In this document: positions 44,520 through 55,760 of the stretch, in pieces | Numbering within the stretch: position 1 is the stretch's first letter | How the letters are laid out: every line of letters begins with the position of its first letter | NCBI RefSeq assembly: GCF_024868665.1 | Contig: NW_026634366.1 | Coordinates: 1 to 64,000, forward strand | Direction: 5' to 3' | DNA length: 64,000 nucleotides | From: Triplophysa rosa | Lineage: Eukaryota; Chordata; Actinopteri; Cypriniformes; Nemacheilidae | Translations under genes and position numbers: made by a program | The notes under the pieces: generated by a model | Seen by the model: only the letters and a program-made list of their open reading frames with translations | Told to the model about the DNA's origin: nothing | Databases searched by the model: none

Positions 44520-45640
44520 AATAAATGCAGGAATTCTCTCTAGCGTAAGGAAGAGTGGTGCAGGTTTACATATAATGAATTGTGAAGGGGTCCGGGAGTA
44601 ATATCAATTCTTAAAACCAACCCCTTTATGACTTCATACTAAACAACAAAGTGAGAAATTCCAGATTCCAGACCAGATGTGACATTGCCAGTCAAAACTT
44701 AAAATATAAATTCTCAGAGAATGGGTGGAATTTAGTATTAAATCAACTATTTATATTTTAATAAATCTATTTTGATCGACATCAGAAGAATATCAGTCTA
44801 TATACGTTTTCAATTTTAGAAAAGGGGAATGTACGTATATGCATTATGGATGTAACAAATGGATGTGTTCTTTCACAGGAAAAACATACTTTGAAGGAAC
44901 AAATGGAGAAGGGATAGCTTTTCATAGAGCATTAAATGGCATGGAAGTTTATTTTTAGTTATTTTATTCAGAATTGCAACAGTTTCTTCTAACAGATAAT
45001 AATTTTGAAACGACACTCCTAAAGCTGAAAAGAAGTCCTTTTTATTTTAAACACCAGAATCCTTTACTTTGCCTCATAGATAAGTGAATTGTGCAGTATG
45101 AGAGAAAAATATGTACTTTAAAGCAATATTGCAGAGAATTACCTGTGTTACATTCAGTGGGACTGGTGAACTATGGCATATTTTAATGTTAAATGCAAAC
45201 CGTTTGGACTATAACAGGAAACTGCATTGACTAAGCACAATATCATGCCTCCTCATTGTGTCCTTAGTTTAGTATAATCATTAATGTTGGAATGTTTTTT
45301 AATATTCCCTATGTTGCCTTATCACTGTGTTAAATGGAAGCATATAAGTATGCACTTGTTAGAATTGATTATCCACACTCTTTTATGACAAATGATGAAT
45401 GAATAAATTAATGAATGGAAAAACTGCAGTGAACTGCTCCTGCATCCTCATTTTATATGACTGAAAATGTTCTACAATTATCTTTATTTGTCATTACAAA
45501 ATAGTATAAAGTTCAGACAAAGTTCTTACATGACAAATTGTTTAAAAAATAAAAAATATTTAAAAAACGTATTAAACAAAATAAATAAAAATGCATATTG
45601 TCACATTCAGTAGCTGTGTTTAAGGCTATTAAACACTCTG
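44520..45640. other. No gene seen
   Basis: AT-rich intergenic sequence without recognised features on either strand. Confidence 0.55.
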
Positions 45641-45872
45641 GCCTGGTTTCACAGACAGGGCTTAACTAAAGCCAGGACTAACCCTTAGTTAACATATTTA
45701 AGTTACTTTTATAAAAATGTCCTAGCAAAAACATTACTAGTGTGCATCTTGACACGAAATAATGGCACTGACATATTTTAAGATGTTTTAGGGAAAGTTC
45801 TTTTCGGGTAAGACAGGTCAAACATTCATTTTAGTCTAGGACTAGCCTTAAGCCTTGTCTGTGAAACCGGGC
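45641..45872. mobile_element. Foldback MITE, 232 bp
   Basis: The left end gcctggtttcacagacaggg (45641) and right end ccttgtctgtgaaaccgggc (to 45872) are inverted copies. Inner blocks ggactaaccctta and taggactagcctta also pair. Non-coding. Confidence 0.85.
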
Positions 45873-46370
45873 ATATACTATGTACGTAGACACACAATTA
45901 TGCACTGGACATTAAGATATTCAAGTGTAAGATTTACATACCTTTCTTTTATGACTGCGGTAAAGTTGGTTTCATATTCGGACATTCGGACTTCGGACAT
46001 TCGGATGTCAATATGCATTTAAAATGTGTAAATTAATTTTATTACAATTTCCGACTGTTATGAGCATTTCCTCCAACGTTGTTTTCCGCAGAAGTCGATG
46101 TTTTAAAAAGGCTGAAAACGCGTTCATCTCTATGGAATGACGTGACGTCATCCGCCTCAGAGGGACCGTCTACAAATTTCATATACATTTATGGCAACTG
46201 GTTAAAGAGTACATTAAAGAGTACATACTTTCATTTTACGTTCCAGAGCATGTTTATAAATGTGATACATGTATTATTTAACAATTTAATAAACATTTTG
46301 TGCCTCAGATGTTAAGTTGCTACTATTACTGTGTTAATTACTGTGTTTTCTTCAATGACGCATTATCCAG

Positions 46371-46670
46371 TTCAATAGCCTTTAAAAGGATGGCCGTTGC
46401 GATGCAGAATGAGTTGCAGAATATTATTATTACTCTAAAGAACATACTCCAACTCTTCATCGCATAATTATATGCTTTATATGTTCCACACCTATTGCTG
46501 ACATTTTGAATGGGTTTTCCCCTAGGCACATGATTCACTTCAATAGCATTTAAAAGGATGGCCGTTGCGATGCAGAAAGAGTTGCAGAATAGTATTCTGA
46601 GCCTAACGAACACAGTCCAACACTTTAATTCGATATTATATGTGCGTGGTTGTTTCACACCTATTATCAG
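46371..46670. repeat. Two tandem units, 168-base period
   Basis: The block from ttcaatagc to the end of aaaggatggccgttgcgatgca occurs at 46371 and 46539, with similar following sequence (gagttgcagaat, then cacacctatt). Confidence 0.85.
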
Positions 46671-48254
46671 GCAAGAAGATCATAAAAAGAATAAAACTGT
46701 TTAAAAGAAAAATCGCCACAAAACACTTTTTTGTTCTCTTATAAATTCCATAAATTCCTTTGACCTCCAGATGCGGCATGCAGTTTTGCTGGCCATGTGG
46801 TAACAATCGCTGGAACAATGGGTTTCAAACTTTTCTCACTCTACATACACAAAAGACACTTTAAATGAACAGTCAACCTAGGCGTAGGAAATCAAATCAA
46901 ATAAACATAACAAAGTCACAAAAAATACAAATGCACAAGACAAATAAATAATTAATCAAGAAAAATACTTTTTTTGTCTTAAAGACTTTACCCTTAGGAA
47001 CATAATGGTATGTTCCTATTTCCTGTGACACAGTATAAATACAGTATGTGACAGGAACACCCAATCTCCCTTTTGTTTGCTGATACCTGAATGCATCCAG
47101 TAACCTCCATGGATCAGGGCACCTTAAACCTCAGGTAGCTTAAACAGCATAAATATACAAAAAGTGTGCACCTTTCTACATGCTTAAATACACAAGCCAA
47201 GTTAAAGAGTTTATTGTTTGTTTTTAAGAGGGTGTCTGTAAAATACAAATAACAAAATTAAAGTAAACTGTTGTTGAGGCCAAATATGTTGCATTGCCAT
47301 AAGCTCACCCCTTAACTACAAATAAGACTTATCTTACAAATCTTTATGTTGGAATTCCAAGAGTGTCTGATTGGAAACTAAAATATCTTGCATCACAGGT
47401 AATGTTAATCATTGAGGCCTCATGACTGGTTGGTTGGGGTAGTAAGGTTTTTATGTCTCACATCAATTAATTTAGATGAGTGGTCCTCAACCCAGTCCTT
47501 GCGGGACCCCTCCCTCTGGCACACCTGATTCAGCTGTTGCATGACTAATGAGCTGAATGAGGTGACAGATTCAAATATTTTTTTACTTACAATGGAAAGG
47601 TGATCATTTTTTGGGTAAACTATTCAGGGGTACTCCAGGAAAATGCTTGAACTACTAATTTAGATAATAAAACACAATCCAGTCTGTTCAGTAAGACCTG
47701 GAGAACACTTTTGCATTAATAACCACACATTCACAATGCTTCAGACTTGAACAGCAAAAAACAGATAAAATATGGCCCTTATACCTAGTACAGTTAAAAT
47801 AATTACTTCAAAGTTACCGGTTTATGGTTTGTCATGTGTCACTGAAGAAATGCATAACACAACTCAGGCACAAATTGTTTTTTTTATATTTCACTGAAGC
47901 GTTTGTCCAAATAAACATTGTGTTTGATGTTGTGTTTTCTGAGTGCTATCAATAACATGAAGAATTCAGTACCATGAACAGTTCTGAAAGGCTGTAAACA
48001 TCACTCAGTGCACACAGAGAGTGATATTATATGAATATTAAGTGCAATGTTAAATGAATGCCCAACACAACATGAATACATAAAAGTGACAATCTTAACT
48101 TAGTTCATTCAACAACATTAAGAATGTTCATTAGGCTTTTTCGTGTTATAATGGAATCTTAATATTCTAAAAAATATGTTTAAAGTCCTCACCAAGAAGT
48201 AAATGGGATGTGTTTTTTTATTAAGACAATTTAGCTCATCCTGCAGAATCCTTT
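46671..48254. other. No gene; possible small hAT-like MITE
   Basis: AT-rich intergenic DNA. A segment at about 47478-47660 begins ggtcctcaacccagtcc and ends with ggggtactccagg, resembling fish hAT MITEs, but clean ends were not found. Confidence 0.35.
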
Positions 48255-48300
48255 TTTACATTTACATTTACGCATTTAGCAGACGCTTAAGATTTTTATT
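48255..48300 (-). repeat. LINE 3' tail remnant
   Basis: tttacatttacatttacgc followed by atttagcagacgctta is the same LINE tail as at 3475-3530. Confidence 0.7.
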
Positions 48301-48464
48301 TGTAGGGTTCACATAACATTTTGTGGGAGGTACCAATATAATTGGTGCAATCATCTGATGAACAGCAGGTGTTCCATAATAAATAAAAGATGCAATACTG
48401 CTGGTTCTTTAAAGCCCTTAAGAGTTCATAAGACTTGCAAGACTAAGGTGAAAACTTGTCAATC

Positions 48465-48777
48465 ATGGATAGGTATAAGAAAGGCCAACGAGAAAAAAGG
48501 ACAGGTGTATGGGCAAAAGCCGGAGGAAAGGAAGCTGTAGTGTTTCAGCTATTGAAAGCTGATATTCTAAACCGGGACCAGGGATATTCATCTGACATAT
48601 GGTCAGATGTATCCATCGCATTATTTGGTGAGAACACAAGACAAAATCGGCACTGGTTATGGGTCATATGGACCGAAAACCGAAATGGTGTAAGGGACCA
48701 ACTTGCCATGAGCAATCCAAGTGTGCAAACAAGCGGGATAAGGATACTGGAGCCAGGAGACATTATGACAAATGAAG
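48465..48777 (+). CDS. MULE-like transposase gene, first recognised coding exon
   Basis: It starts at ATG 48465 (MDRYKKGQREKRTG) and ends at a GT donor after 48777 (GAAG|gtaaat). The exon contains LFGENTRQNRHWLWVIWTEN and later RILEPGDIM. I recognise this block as the N-terminus of a family of teleost transposon proteins whose later exons carry a DATGG-type DDE core. No stop interrupts it. The next exon begins at an AG acceptor at 49131-49132. Confidence 0.6.
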
Positions 48778-49132
48778 GTAAATTATTATTTTCTGCCTCT
48801 ATAATTATGTAATCCAATTGCAATTGTATCCAGTGGACCCAAACATATTAGGACACTTTAGCTGTGGCCAAACTTATTGTTAAAGCAATTATTAATTAAT
48901 TAATTGCTTTAAGAATCATACAATCTAAATAGTACCCGGCCTAACCATAAACAAATGATCATAGACTGAATTTCTATAAGGAATTTGAACCTTCTTGTTA
49001 ATATAGTATCCATTGTTTTTGATGTAATTTAAACATATCATCATGTATTAATCATGGACATTAATCATGGACAACTAATTATGTCAAATAATTCATGAAA
49101 ATACACTTACTGTTCAATCTGCTCTTCCATAG

Positions 49133-49435
49133 ACAACGTAATGAATTGGAAAGAGGACACTGGGGCAGATATTGTCCTAAATAACATGGACTTGGAGGAG
49201 AACAGAGCGGATTTAAAAAAAGAGAGTGCAACGGATGGTAGAGATCTAAATGACATTGGCCCAGAGGATTCCAGTGTGGACCTGGAAGATGCAAGTGAAA
49301 CTGAAGAGGATGCACCACAGGGAGATGCTGGTGTAAATGTTTGGAGGACAGTACAAAAGGTGTGTAAAAAGTATACCATCACCCTTGATAGAAACCAATG
49401 GCACAAAATAAGACCTTCAAAAGGTTCTACTAAAT
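49133..49435 (+). pseudogene. MULE-like transposase exon, part 1 (interrupted by hAT)
   Basis: This follows the acceptor ttccatag and is very acidic (DLEENRADLKKE, EDASETEEDAPQG), ending DRNQWHKIRPSKGSTK. It is cut at 49436 by a hAT element; the same exon resumes after the duplicated tactaaat at 51669 with RPPWTHYVYNAF. Without the insertion the frame is continuous. Confidence 0.65.
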
Positions 49436-49701
49436 CAGGGGTCACTGACTAGCGGACTCCGGTCCGAATGCGGACCGCGAGATGCGTCCGTCCGGACCTC
49501 AAAGCCTTTTGACGTAATAAATAAATGAACGCCTAACATTATTTTCTAATGCAATCAAATTTATAGCAGGCACATCAAGGTCCGCTCAGTAGCAGTTTGG
49601 GTCCTACGGCGCCACGGACAGTTAACATATGCGCACTGTCGCTACGTTCTTCAGACGTCGATGAGTGAAGAGAGCCGAGACAGACTCGCTGCACAGCGCA
49701 C

Positions 49702-50825
49702 CAGTGTTAATTTTGACAGCAAATTTTGATTTAGTTTTAGTCATAGTCTTTTGACGAAAATGCAATGTAGTTTTAGTCACATTTTAGTCAACCCCATCAT
49801 TTTAGTTTTAGTCTAGTTTTAGTCGACGAAATATGAAAAACATTTTAGTCGAATAAATATACATTATATTTAGTCTACTAAAATCTAAATGGTTTAAATC
49901 ATTTACTTGGTGTAATTAAAAGTTCCATACAAAGATTCAACTGTTTTGACATAATTTACTTCACCTTAGAATAAAATTAAACCAGGTCATTACCTTTATT
50001 TTTCAGAAAAGTTCAGTAACTAGATATGCATTGTTGGAACGCAGAGTATTAGACCATGAACGACATGTTCCAGTTCATTCAGTCCCATTTGACTCAATTG
50101 CCTCGTTAAGTTGGGCGTGTTCATTCAACCAATGAAACGCTCTGACAGGGCTCACACTCAAAGGCTATTGGCTCATGGCATGCTTCTTTGAAGTAAGCGC
50201 TGCACTGTCTCTGCTTGAGACAGCAATGAATGAGAATAGCTTTCAAAAAGACATATTATATAAATTGTATTACATTTCTTTAGTCATGCAAACATGTTAC
50301 ATACTTGGTTGGAATGTACAGTTCGACTCACTTCATCACTTCTATAATCAGTAGAGGACGGCGCTGGTTTCTTTTGGCTGACTTTGTTGCATTTCACGTT
50401 ATGCAGCAGCTCGTGTTAAGTTAACATAGGCATATAAAAACACTTGAGCTTGCCTTCGTAATGTGTTTCGGGGTGACTCGCCTGCAGTCGCGCTTCAAGT
50501 TTGCGGCGTTTTACCGGCGATCGTGAAGGAAAATAAGACGCTTTGTAAACCGCGTGGAGACACCTATGCTTTCCCTTCTCCCAGAGACTTCTCTCTGCCG
50601 TTTATATGAGATAAGCAGCACATGCGCGCAATCTGATGTCCGCCAGGTGGGACAAGAATATTTTCGTCTCGTTTTTATTAGTTGACGAAAATGTCAGTAT
50701 ATTTTTATTACAGTTTTCGTTATAATGCATTCATTTTTATTTAGTTATCGTCTCGTTTTCGTCAGTGAAAACATGTCGTTAACGAATACTTTTCGTCATA
50801 GTTTTCGTTAACGAAATTAACACTG
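49702..50825. mobile_element. hAT-type MITE nested in the hAT, 8-bp TSD cagcgcac
   Basis: Begins cagtgttaattttgac and ends cgaaattaacactg. A perfect cagcgcac duplication flanks it (49694-49701, 50826-50833). Subterminal regions are full of ttttagtcgacg / tttcgtcaac blocks in both orientations. 1124 bases, no transposase. Confidence 0.93.
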
Positions 50826-50865
50826 CAGCGCACAGACAGATGTAACTGTCAGTGACTGAAAAACA

Positions 50866-51123
50866 ATGTGCTTTTCAAAAGTTAGAAAAATTGACGCTGA
50901 AAACCATGTTTTGCGAGATGAATGGGTCGAGAAATTTGCATTTATTCTTCCTGCATCGACATGCACAAGAACGGTTTGTCTCGTTTGCTCGGAGTCTGTT
51001 GCGGTTGTCAAAATTGGAAACCTTAAACGGCATTATGAAATTAGACAGAGACACTTTGAAGAAACTTACACGCAGCAGTCCGAGGTAAGGACACGGAAAA
51101 TATATGAGCTCAAAGCCCAGTAG
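50866..51123 (+). pseudogene. hAT transposase N-terminal zinc-finger fragment
   Basis: The 85-codon frame includes DEWVEKFAFILPAS, CLVCSESVAVVKIGNLKRHY and EIRQRHFEETY. The CX2C...HX5-6H arrangement and the following helix are those of ZBED/Charlie-like hAT transposases. A stop at 51121-51123 ends it and the RNase H-like catalytic domain is missing, so it is a truncated relic. Confidence 0.65.
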
Positions 51124-51668
51124 GAGCGATCTAATCGGGTCCTCCCTCACTCACTTACCGCCCAACAACCAGCATATGAATGTTCACTAAGAATTCAGCG
51201 GATTTTAGGAAAACATAAAAAGCCCTTTACTGAGAGGAAAAGTGTATGGAGGCTTCTGTGAAACACTTTTAGAAGGAAAATAAAGACAATGCACTAAAAT
51301 AAAATATGAAACAAACCCCCTTTTCAGCTGCAACAGCCACCAGAAGAGCTGAAATGTTATCAGAGGATGATCAGTCACAACTTGATGCTTCTATTTGTTC
51401 ATCTCAGTTCAGCAGAAAACAACACTTTAGTTTTCTTTTAAAGTTGTTAATGTTGAAATGAATGTATGTTCAGTGCAGGTTTAGAGATTAGGGCATTTTG
51501 CACATTTTCCTTCATTATAGTGTTGTCAGACATTGTTATGCCATCGTATAGATATAAAAAAAACATCTATTCATATTTTTAGGTATTTAATTGTCCGGAC
51601 CTCGGCTGGTAAGGAGGGTTCATTAACTGGACCTAAAGCAATTTTAGTTGAAGACTCCTGTACTAAAT

Positions 51669-52589
51669 TAAGGCCACCCTGGACCCACTATGTCTATAAT
51701 GCATTTAAAAACAAAAATCCCTGTTGCACTCTGACTTTTAAATATCAGAACATAAAAGCTGCCCACAGCAGGAAAAGAAACAGTCCATATTTGCACATTG
51801 TGGCAATTTGCAGAATGCCATCATGCCAGGCAAAATACAAATTCAAACTGGAAAACAAGCCAGACAGATTGTGAAAAATGGTGACGATGCTAGTCATTCA
51901 ACATGGAGAAATAAAGCACAAAGTGTGTGAGAAAAGGTTTAGGCCAGCAACAAACCTCAAAAGAGGAAAGCTAGCTAGAGCAATTAGGCATGGACCCAGC
52001 CATTATTTCTACAGAACACTCAAAACCACACCCAAAGCAGAACTTTTGTCTGGAAATATGTCCAGCTGCCTCAACAGCAATGTGCTGAAGGTAATCACAT
52101 CGGAAATTAGGAAAAAAGAAACAACTGTACACTGATGCGTTATTGGAAATACTTCTCATGCAAGGCATACTAAGGGATTTGGACACCAGATATTTTAAAC
52201 TACCTGGATACATACAGCATTTTAGCATGGACCCTTTTGGTGTTCATATGTAAACGGAGATTGGAATGAGTATTCTTGTGGACCACTTACGCAGTAGGAT
52301 TCCTGTGTCCCTGTATCTCGATGCAACTGGAGGAGTGGTCTCAAAAATTTCAGATCAACGAAAGCAAGTCTTATACTATGCACTCACTCTTCCAGGAAGG
52401 GGTCGGGACGCATCCCCTTTACCAGTATGTGAGATGTTGTAAAACGATCATTCAGTACCTCCCATTACATATTGGCTCATGCAATTTACATTGCATCTGT
52501 CCAAATACACAAACATGCACATACACCTGGTTGAGACCGACTAGTTGGGCTCTCATGCAAAGTGTTCTGATAGCTTTTGATGTGGTAAA
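51669..52589 (+). pseudogene. MULE-like transposase core, broken (DATGG block)
   Basis: After the hAT the exon resumes. A Cys-containing N-terminal region (HIVAICRMPSCQAKYKF) ends at a TGA (51872-51874); the same frame continues with RPATNLKRGKLARAIRHG. After another stop and a shift comes the catalytic region: KLPGYIQHFSMDPFGVHM, a TAA, then RIPVSLYLDATGGVVSKI (candidate first Asp), LPVCEMLTNDHSVPPITYW and VETD (candidate second Asp). Two bases are missing after VETD, then SWALMQSVLIAF. It is cut at 52590 by a retroviral LTR. The TDxxWALMxSVLxAF pattern resembles MULE transposases (inference from pattern). Clearly non-functional. Confidence 0.65.
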
Positions 52590-53277
52590 TGTCGATCTTG
52601 AAGTTCAAAAAATCTCTCAGACAAAGAAGGTTCAGGTGTCAAGGAGTTAACTTTATTTGATCAGGCCAAACAAAGTGAGATGTCACCAATCATCTGAAAA
52701 CTTAGTGTTTTCCAGCCTACAGTTATAGTGAAACTTAGGAAAGGAGGTCCTTTCCTAAACCAATCAGGAAATTCCCTTTACCTTTTATTTTTTATTATCC
52801 AATCATTCTCGTCTGCCACTATTATTTTCTAGGCAACAAGGTTTGTATCTAATGGTGGAATTTCGACCTTTACTTGGTTTTTAAAAATAAGTTTTCCTGT
52901 TGGTACCAGTTTTCAGGCCACAAAGTGAACTACATGTTCAACCTTCTGAACTTTATCTAGGTCAGGCCTTAAACAGATCTCAAAGACATCACTGAATTTT
53001 GTATTGCTGAAATCTGTTCTATACTTGGTTAAAATGATTAAAAATATACTTATAGTTCAAACAAAGCTCAATCATTGCTTAAGTATGCTGATTATATCAT
53101 TAAATCATCAAATCATCTTCATATATTCAGTTGTAACACTCAATCATTGGTCTGATTATTAACACATCTATGGTAATATCATTCCTATGAATACTTCTTA
53201 TAAGTGGAGTGTACAACAGAGCCCAAAAGTGCAATGTGCAAATACAACAATCAACAAAATGATTAGAATTATGCACA
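52590..53277 (-). mobile_element. ERV-B LTR (minus orientation)
   Basis: On the minus strand it begins TGTGCATAATTC (53277) and ends TTCAAGATCGACA (52590). The upstream purine run AAAGGGGGGAA (about 53284-53294) is positioned like a polypurine tract. AATAAAG (near 52651-52657) precedes a U5-like end. It is inserted directly in the transposase exon at 52590. Its orientation agrees with the pol/macro-domain segment at 54.7-57.6 kb, making it the probable 3' LTR of ERV-B. Confidence 0.6.
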
Positions 53278-53730
53278 ATATATTCCCCCCTTTGGGGCTC
53301 CATAAGAGTCCCACACATGATTAAGTCTACTAATTTAAGAGGAATATCTACTACAAAGAAAATATATCTGCATGAGCAAAATGAATCAATATCAATGATT
53401 ATACTTATTGTAGGTATGTATGCAAGCTATAAAAGATAAAAATCCAACTGACCCATCTTGGTCATCTCGTAACACGGATAACACCTGCTTTTAACCAATT
53501 ACTTTAGTAACTTTTCTTACTCAACTGCAAAGAGTTGATCAATTGCAAAGAGTTGATCATCACTGACTGAATAAACCATCATCTGATGATGAGGACCAGA
53601 TGGAATAACTCTCTTACATGCGCTGTGATATATCAAAAAATGGATACTTGGCAATACAACTGTTATCCCTAAAAGAATCTTTGTCAATAGCGACTGTTAA
53701 GCATATACCAAGTAATCTCATCTGTTATGA
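53278..53730. other. ERV-B LTR-env junction, no gene recognised
   Basis: It contains the purine tract and a short direct repeat (ctgcaaagagttgatcaa, then ttgcaaagagttgatca at 53525-53560). No env carboxyl end could be recognised on either strand. Confidence 0.4.
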
Positions 53731-54535
53731 GCGACCTTTCAGAGAACCCAGGAGCTTCAACAACTTCAGGAGAAACAATTCTTAGGAAAGTTACCAGAGA
53801 AAAATGTTCAGATATCTACAAGCAAACAAATGCAACTATAGAGACAAATTGTATGTCATGTCTTCGCACAGTAGATCAAGAGAATTCGTAAACCTAGGCA
53901 TGTACTACAACTACCCATGCAGCACCACAGCCACTTGTGCCTACTCAATATTTCTGACTTCAGAGAAAGAAAGAGCAAAATGTCCATTATGTTCAACTGT
54001 GCATGTTCCAGATCAACAAGGAACAGGTGTCGTTGAGGGACACTATTGGCTTGTGGTATCGAGTTACTTATCCTACCAAGAAGTGGACAGGACTTTGTGC
54101 TTTAGTCCAACTGCATGGTGGTGCCATTATCTTTACCACATCGATCAATAGAGAGATCAACAACGACAAAAAGAGACCTTAATCAACTTCATGAGAGAAG
54201 CCCAGTGCCAAAGAACATCACATATGGACTATTGCTGAGAAGCTTGTGGCTGCTTTCCTTCCAGCACTGGGAATGGAATCACTGATGGAAGAAGTGGAAA
54301 TCACCAGATATGAGCTGTCTTCATTTATCAACACAACGAAAATCATGATGGAGGGAATCAGAGAGGAACTGCGAGGATAGACTTACTGCTCTCCAGAATC
54401 CGATGGTTTTGGATCAACTCACTGCAGCGCAAGGAGGCGTTTGTGTTATGGTATGAGAGACTTGTTGTACCTACATACCAGACAATGACGCGGATGGACA
54501 TCTTATCGAACAAGGAATAGAGAATATTACATTGT
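53731..54535 (+). pseudogene. env: Retroviral env SU-TM relic, plus strand (inverted relative to pol)
   Basis: Plus-strand env sequence is spread over several frames: CSDIYKQTNATIETNCMSC, then (53980-54130) WTGLCALVQLHGGAIIF. Then comes a TM ectodomain with ALGMESLMEEVEITRYEL (heptad helix) and LTALQNPMVLDQLTAAQGG. This is followed by a CX6CC disulfide motif (one of the six is a stop) and TYIPDNDADGHLIEQG, closely matching the ERV-A env relic at 10.1 kb. It ends near 54535 without the membrane anchor. Frameshifts and stops make it non-functional. Its orientation is opposite to the LTR and pol on either side. Confidence 0.7.
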
Positions 54536-54547
54536 TGTCTACAATGA

Positions 54548-54979
54548 TCACAAAGAATGAAGTGAACACAGACTCTTCCATTTGGGAACTGGTTTAACAG
54601 CATATTCCCTAATCTGCATAACATATTGATGTTGCTGTTCGTGTATTCTATCACCAATTGTGATATTGTTATGTTGTTGGCCTTGCATAATGCATNATTC
54701 CCTCTCTTGACCTCGTAAGAGGTCACACATCATCTCTCTCTATCTTCCTCAGATCATTGATACACAAATCGAACGTGAACTTCCCTGACCATTGAGATAA
54801 TCAGTTCTATTCCCATACTTCTCAATACACGGGTACTTTGAGTAGTGACCTTCTGTGTCTAGTTTTTGTGTGGTGCTATTACCTTCCTGACTTTTTTGTA
54901 TTCCAAAAATTATCCCTACGATGGTTCCTGCAATTATCCCTAACACACACAACAACTTCCAATTTTCCCACAGCTTCAT
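54548..54979 (-). pseudogene. env: ERV-B env leader / N-terminus, minus strand
   Basis: From ATG 54979 the minus strand encodes MKLWENWKLLCVLGIIAGTI, a short cytoplasmic end and a hydrophobic segment typical of a retroviral leader or signal anchor, with an N-glycosylation site NST. Two in-frame stops (near 54749 and 54743) interrupt it. The same frame then continues to 54548 with N-glycosylation-type NNIT. It lies 176 bases after the macro-domain ORF in the same orientation. It stops where the plus-strand env fragment begins. Confidence 0.5.
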
Positions 54980-55154
54980 CTTGTTGCTGTTGTATTCACC
55001 CTCTCTAGTAATGTCTTGTTATCTTTACAAAATCAACACTTCTTAAAACTTAATACCTTAAAACTTGTAGAAAACACTCTTAAAAATACACTTTAAACCT
55101 GAAAATTGAAAAACATTGAAAAACACTCAAAATCACACAATAATGAAAACTTGA

Positions 55155-55760
55155 TTATAAGGAATAAATGGTTATTTGTATGTCCACGTCCGTAAACACT
55201 TCACTCAGAATCTTTTGCACTTTCTTGAAGTCTAGTTTATCTAGACCACACCCCAGCCGGGGTACTGAGACTCTTTTTACTCTATTAGCCACACACCAAT
55301 CTCTCATGTGTTTTAGGCTTTCTGTGAAACAGTCATATGTTGGTAAATCAGTACATTGTTCTTTAGTTATTAGGTGAAAAATAATTCTGCCATCTTCTTC
55401 TTTAGTTACTGCACATTCACCTGGTTGTTTGTTTTGGTCAATTACTTTCTCTGTACCATATCGCCGTTTGAACTGTTTAGCTATACCTGCTCCGTATGCA
55501 CAGTCAGCACTTACACAATGGGCCAATGGTTCTGTGTGTGGGCTTGTGAAAATGTCGCCTGTTTTGTGTATAATTTGGAGCTGTTGGTGTTGTCCAGTGG
55601 CAATTTCAGTGTCTGTTTTACCGTCACTCTGTGTATCCTCCCTCTCTTGGACCTGAGTCCTCAGGTCCAAACCAGTGTCAGCAAGAGACCTAGAAGGGGG
55701 GTCACAAGCTACACAGGATGTTAAATGGAACCAAGTATCTCCCTTTCCTTGTAGTTGCAC
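55155..55760 (-). CDS. Macro-domain protein (OARD1/TARG1-like) encoded in an ERV between pol and env
   Basis: This intact 201-codon ORF lies on the minus strand. Residues 1-60 are a low-complexity, acidic/Gln-rich leader without a recognised fold. Residues 62-201 form a single macro domain: GDIF (68-71), AHCVSADCAYGAGIAKQF (80-97, adenosine/ribose-binding loop), PTYDCFTESLKHM, and SVPRLGCGLDKL (165-176). The lysine of ITK (K133) and aspartate of GLD (D174) match the two residues used by OARD1/TARG1 to remove ADP-ribose from acidic side chains (family knowledge), so hydrolase activity on ADP-ribosylated proteins is predicted, not shown. The ATG at 55760 overlaps the end of integrase (stop at 55721) by 40 bases in another frame, the place where env normally starts, and an env leader follows 176 bases downstream. 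It is unbroken while flanking pol and env are damaged. Alternative: an unrelated retrocopy of a host gene, but the overlap with pol argues against this. Confidence 0.87.
   Translation of the reverse strand: MQLQGKGDTWFHLTSCVACDPPSRSLADTGLDLRTQVQEREDTQSDGKTDTEIATGQHQQLQIIHKTGDIFTSPHTEPLAHCVSADCAYGAGIAKQFKRRYGTEKVIDQNKQPGECAVTKEEDGRIIFHLITKEQCTDLPTYDCFTESLKHMRDWCVANRVKRVSVPRLGCGLDKLDFKKVQKILSEVFTDVDIQITIYSL

Larger units (their letters stand above)
49436..51660. mobile_element. hAT element with 8-bp TSD tactaaat
   Basis: The ends are CAGGGGTCACTGACT (49436) and, inverted, AGTTGAAGACTCCTG (to 51660). A perfect 8-base duplication tactaaat flanks it (49428-49435 and 51661-51668). It encodes a short zinc-finger fragment of a hAT transposase (50866-51123) and contains a second hAT-type insertion (49702-50825). 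It is truncated internally and cannot encode a complete transposase. Confidence 0.93.
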
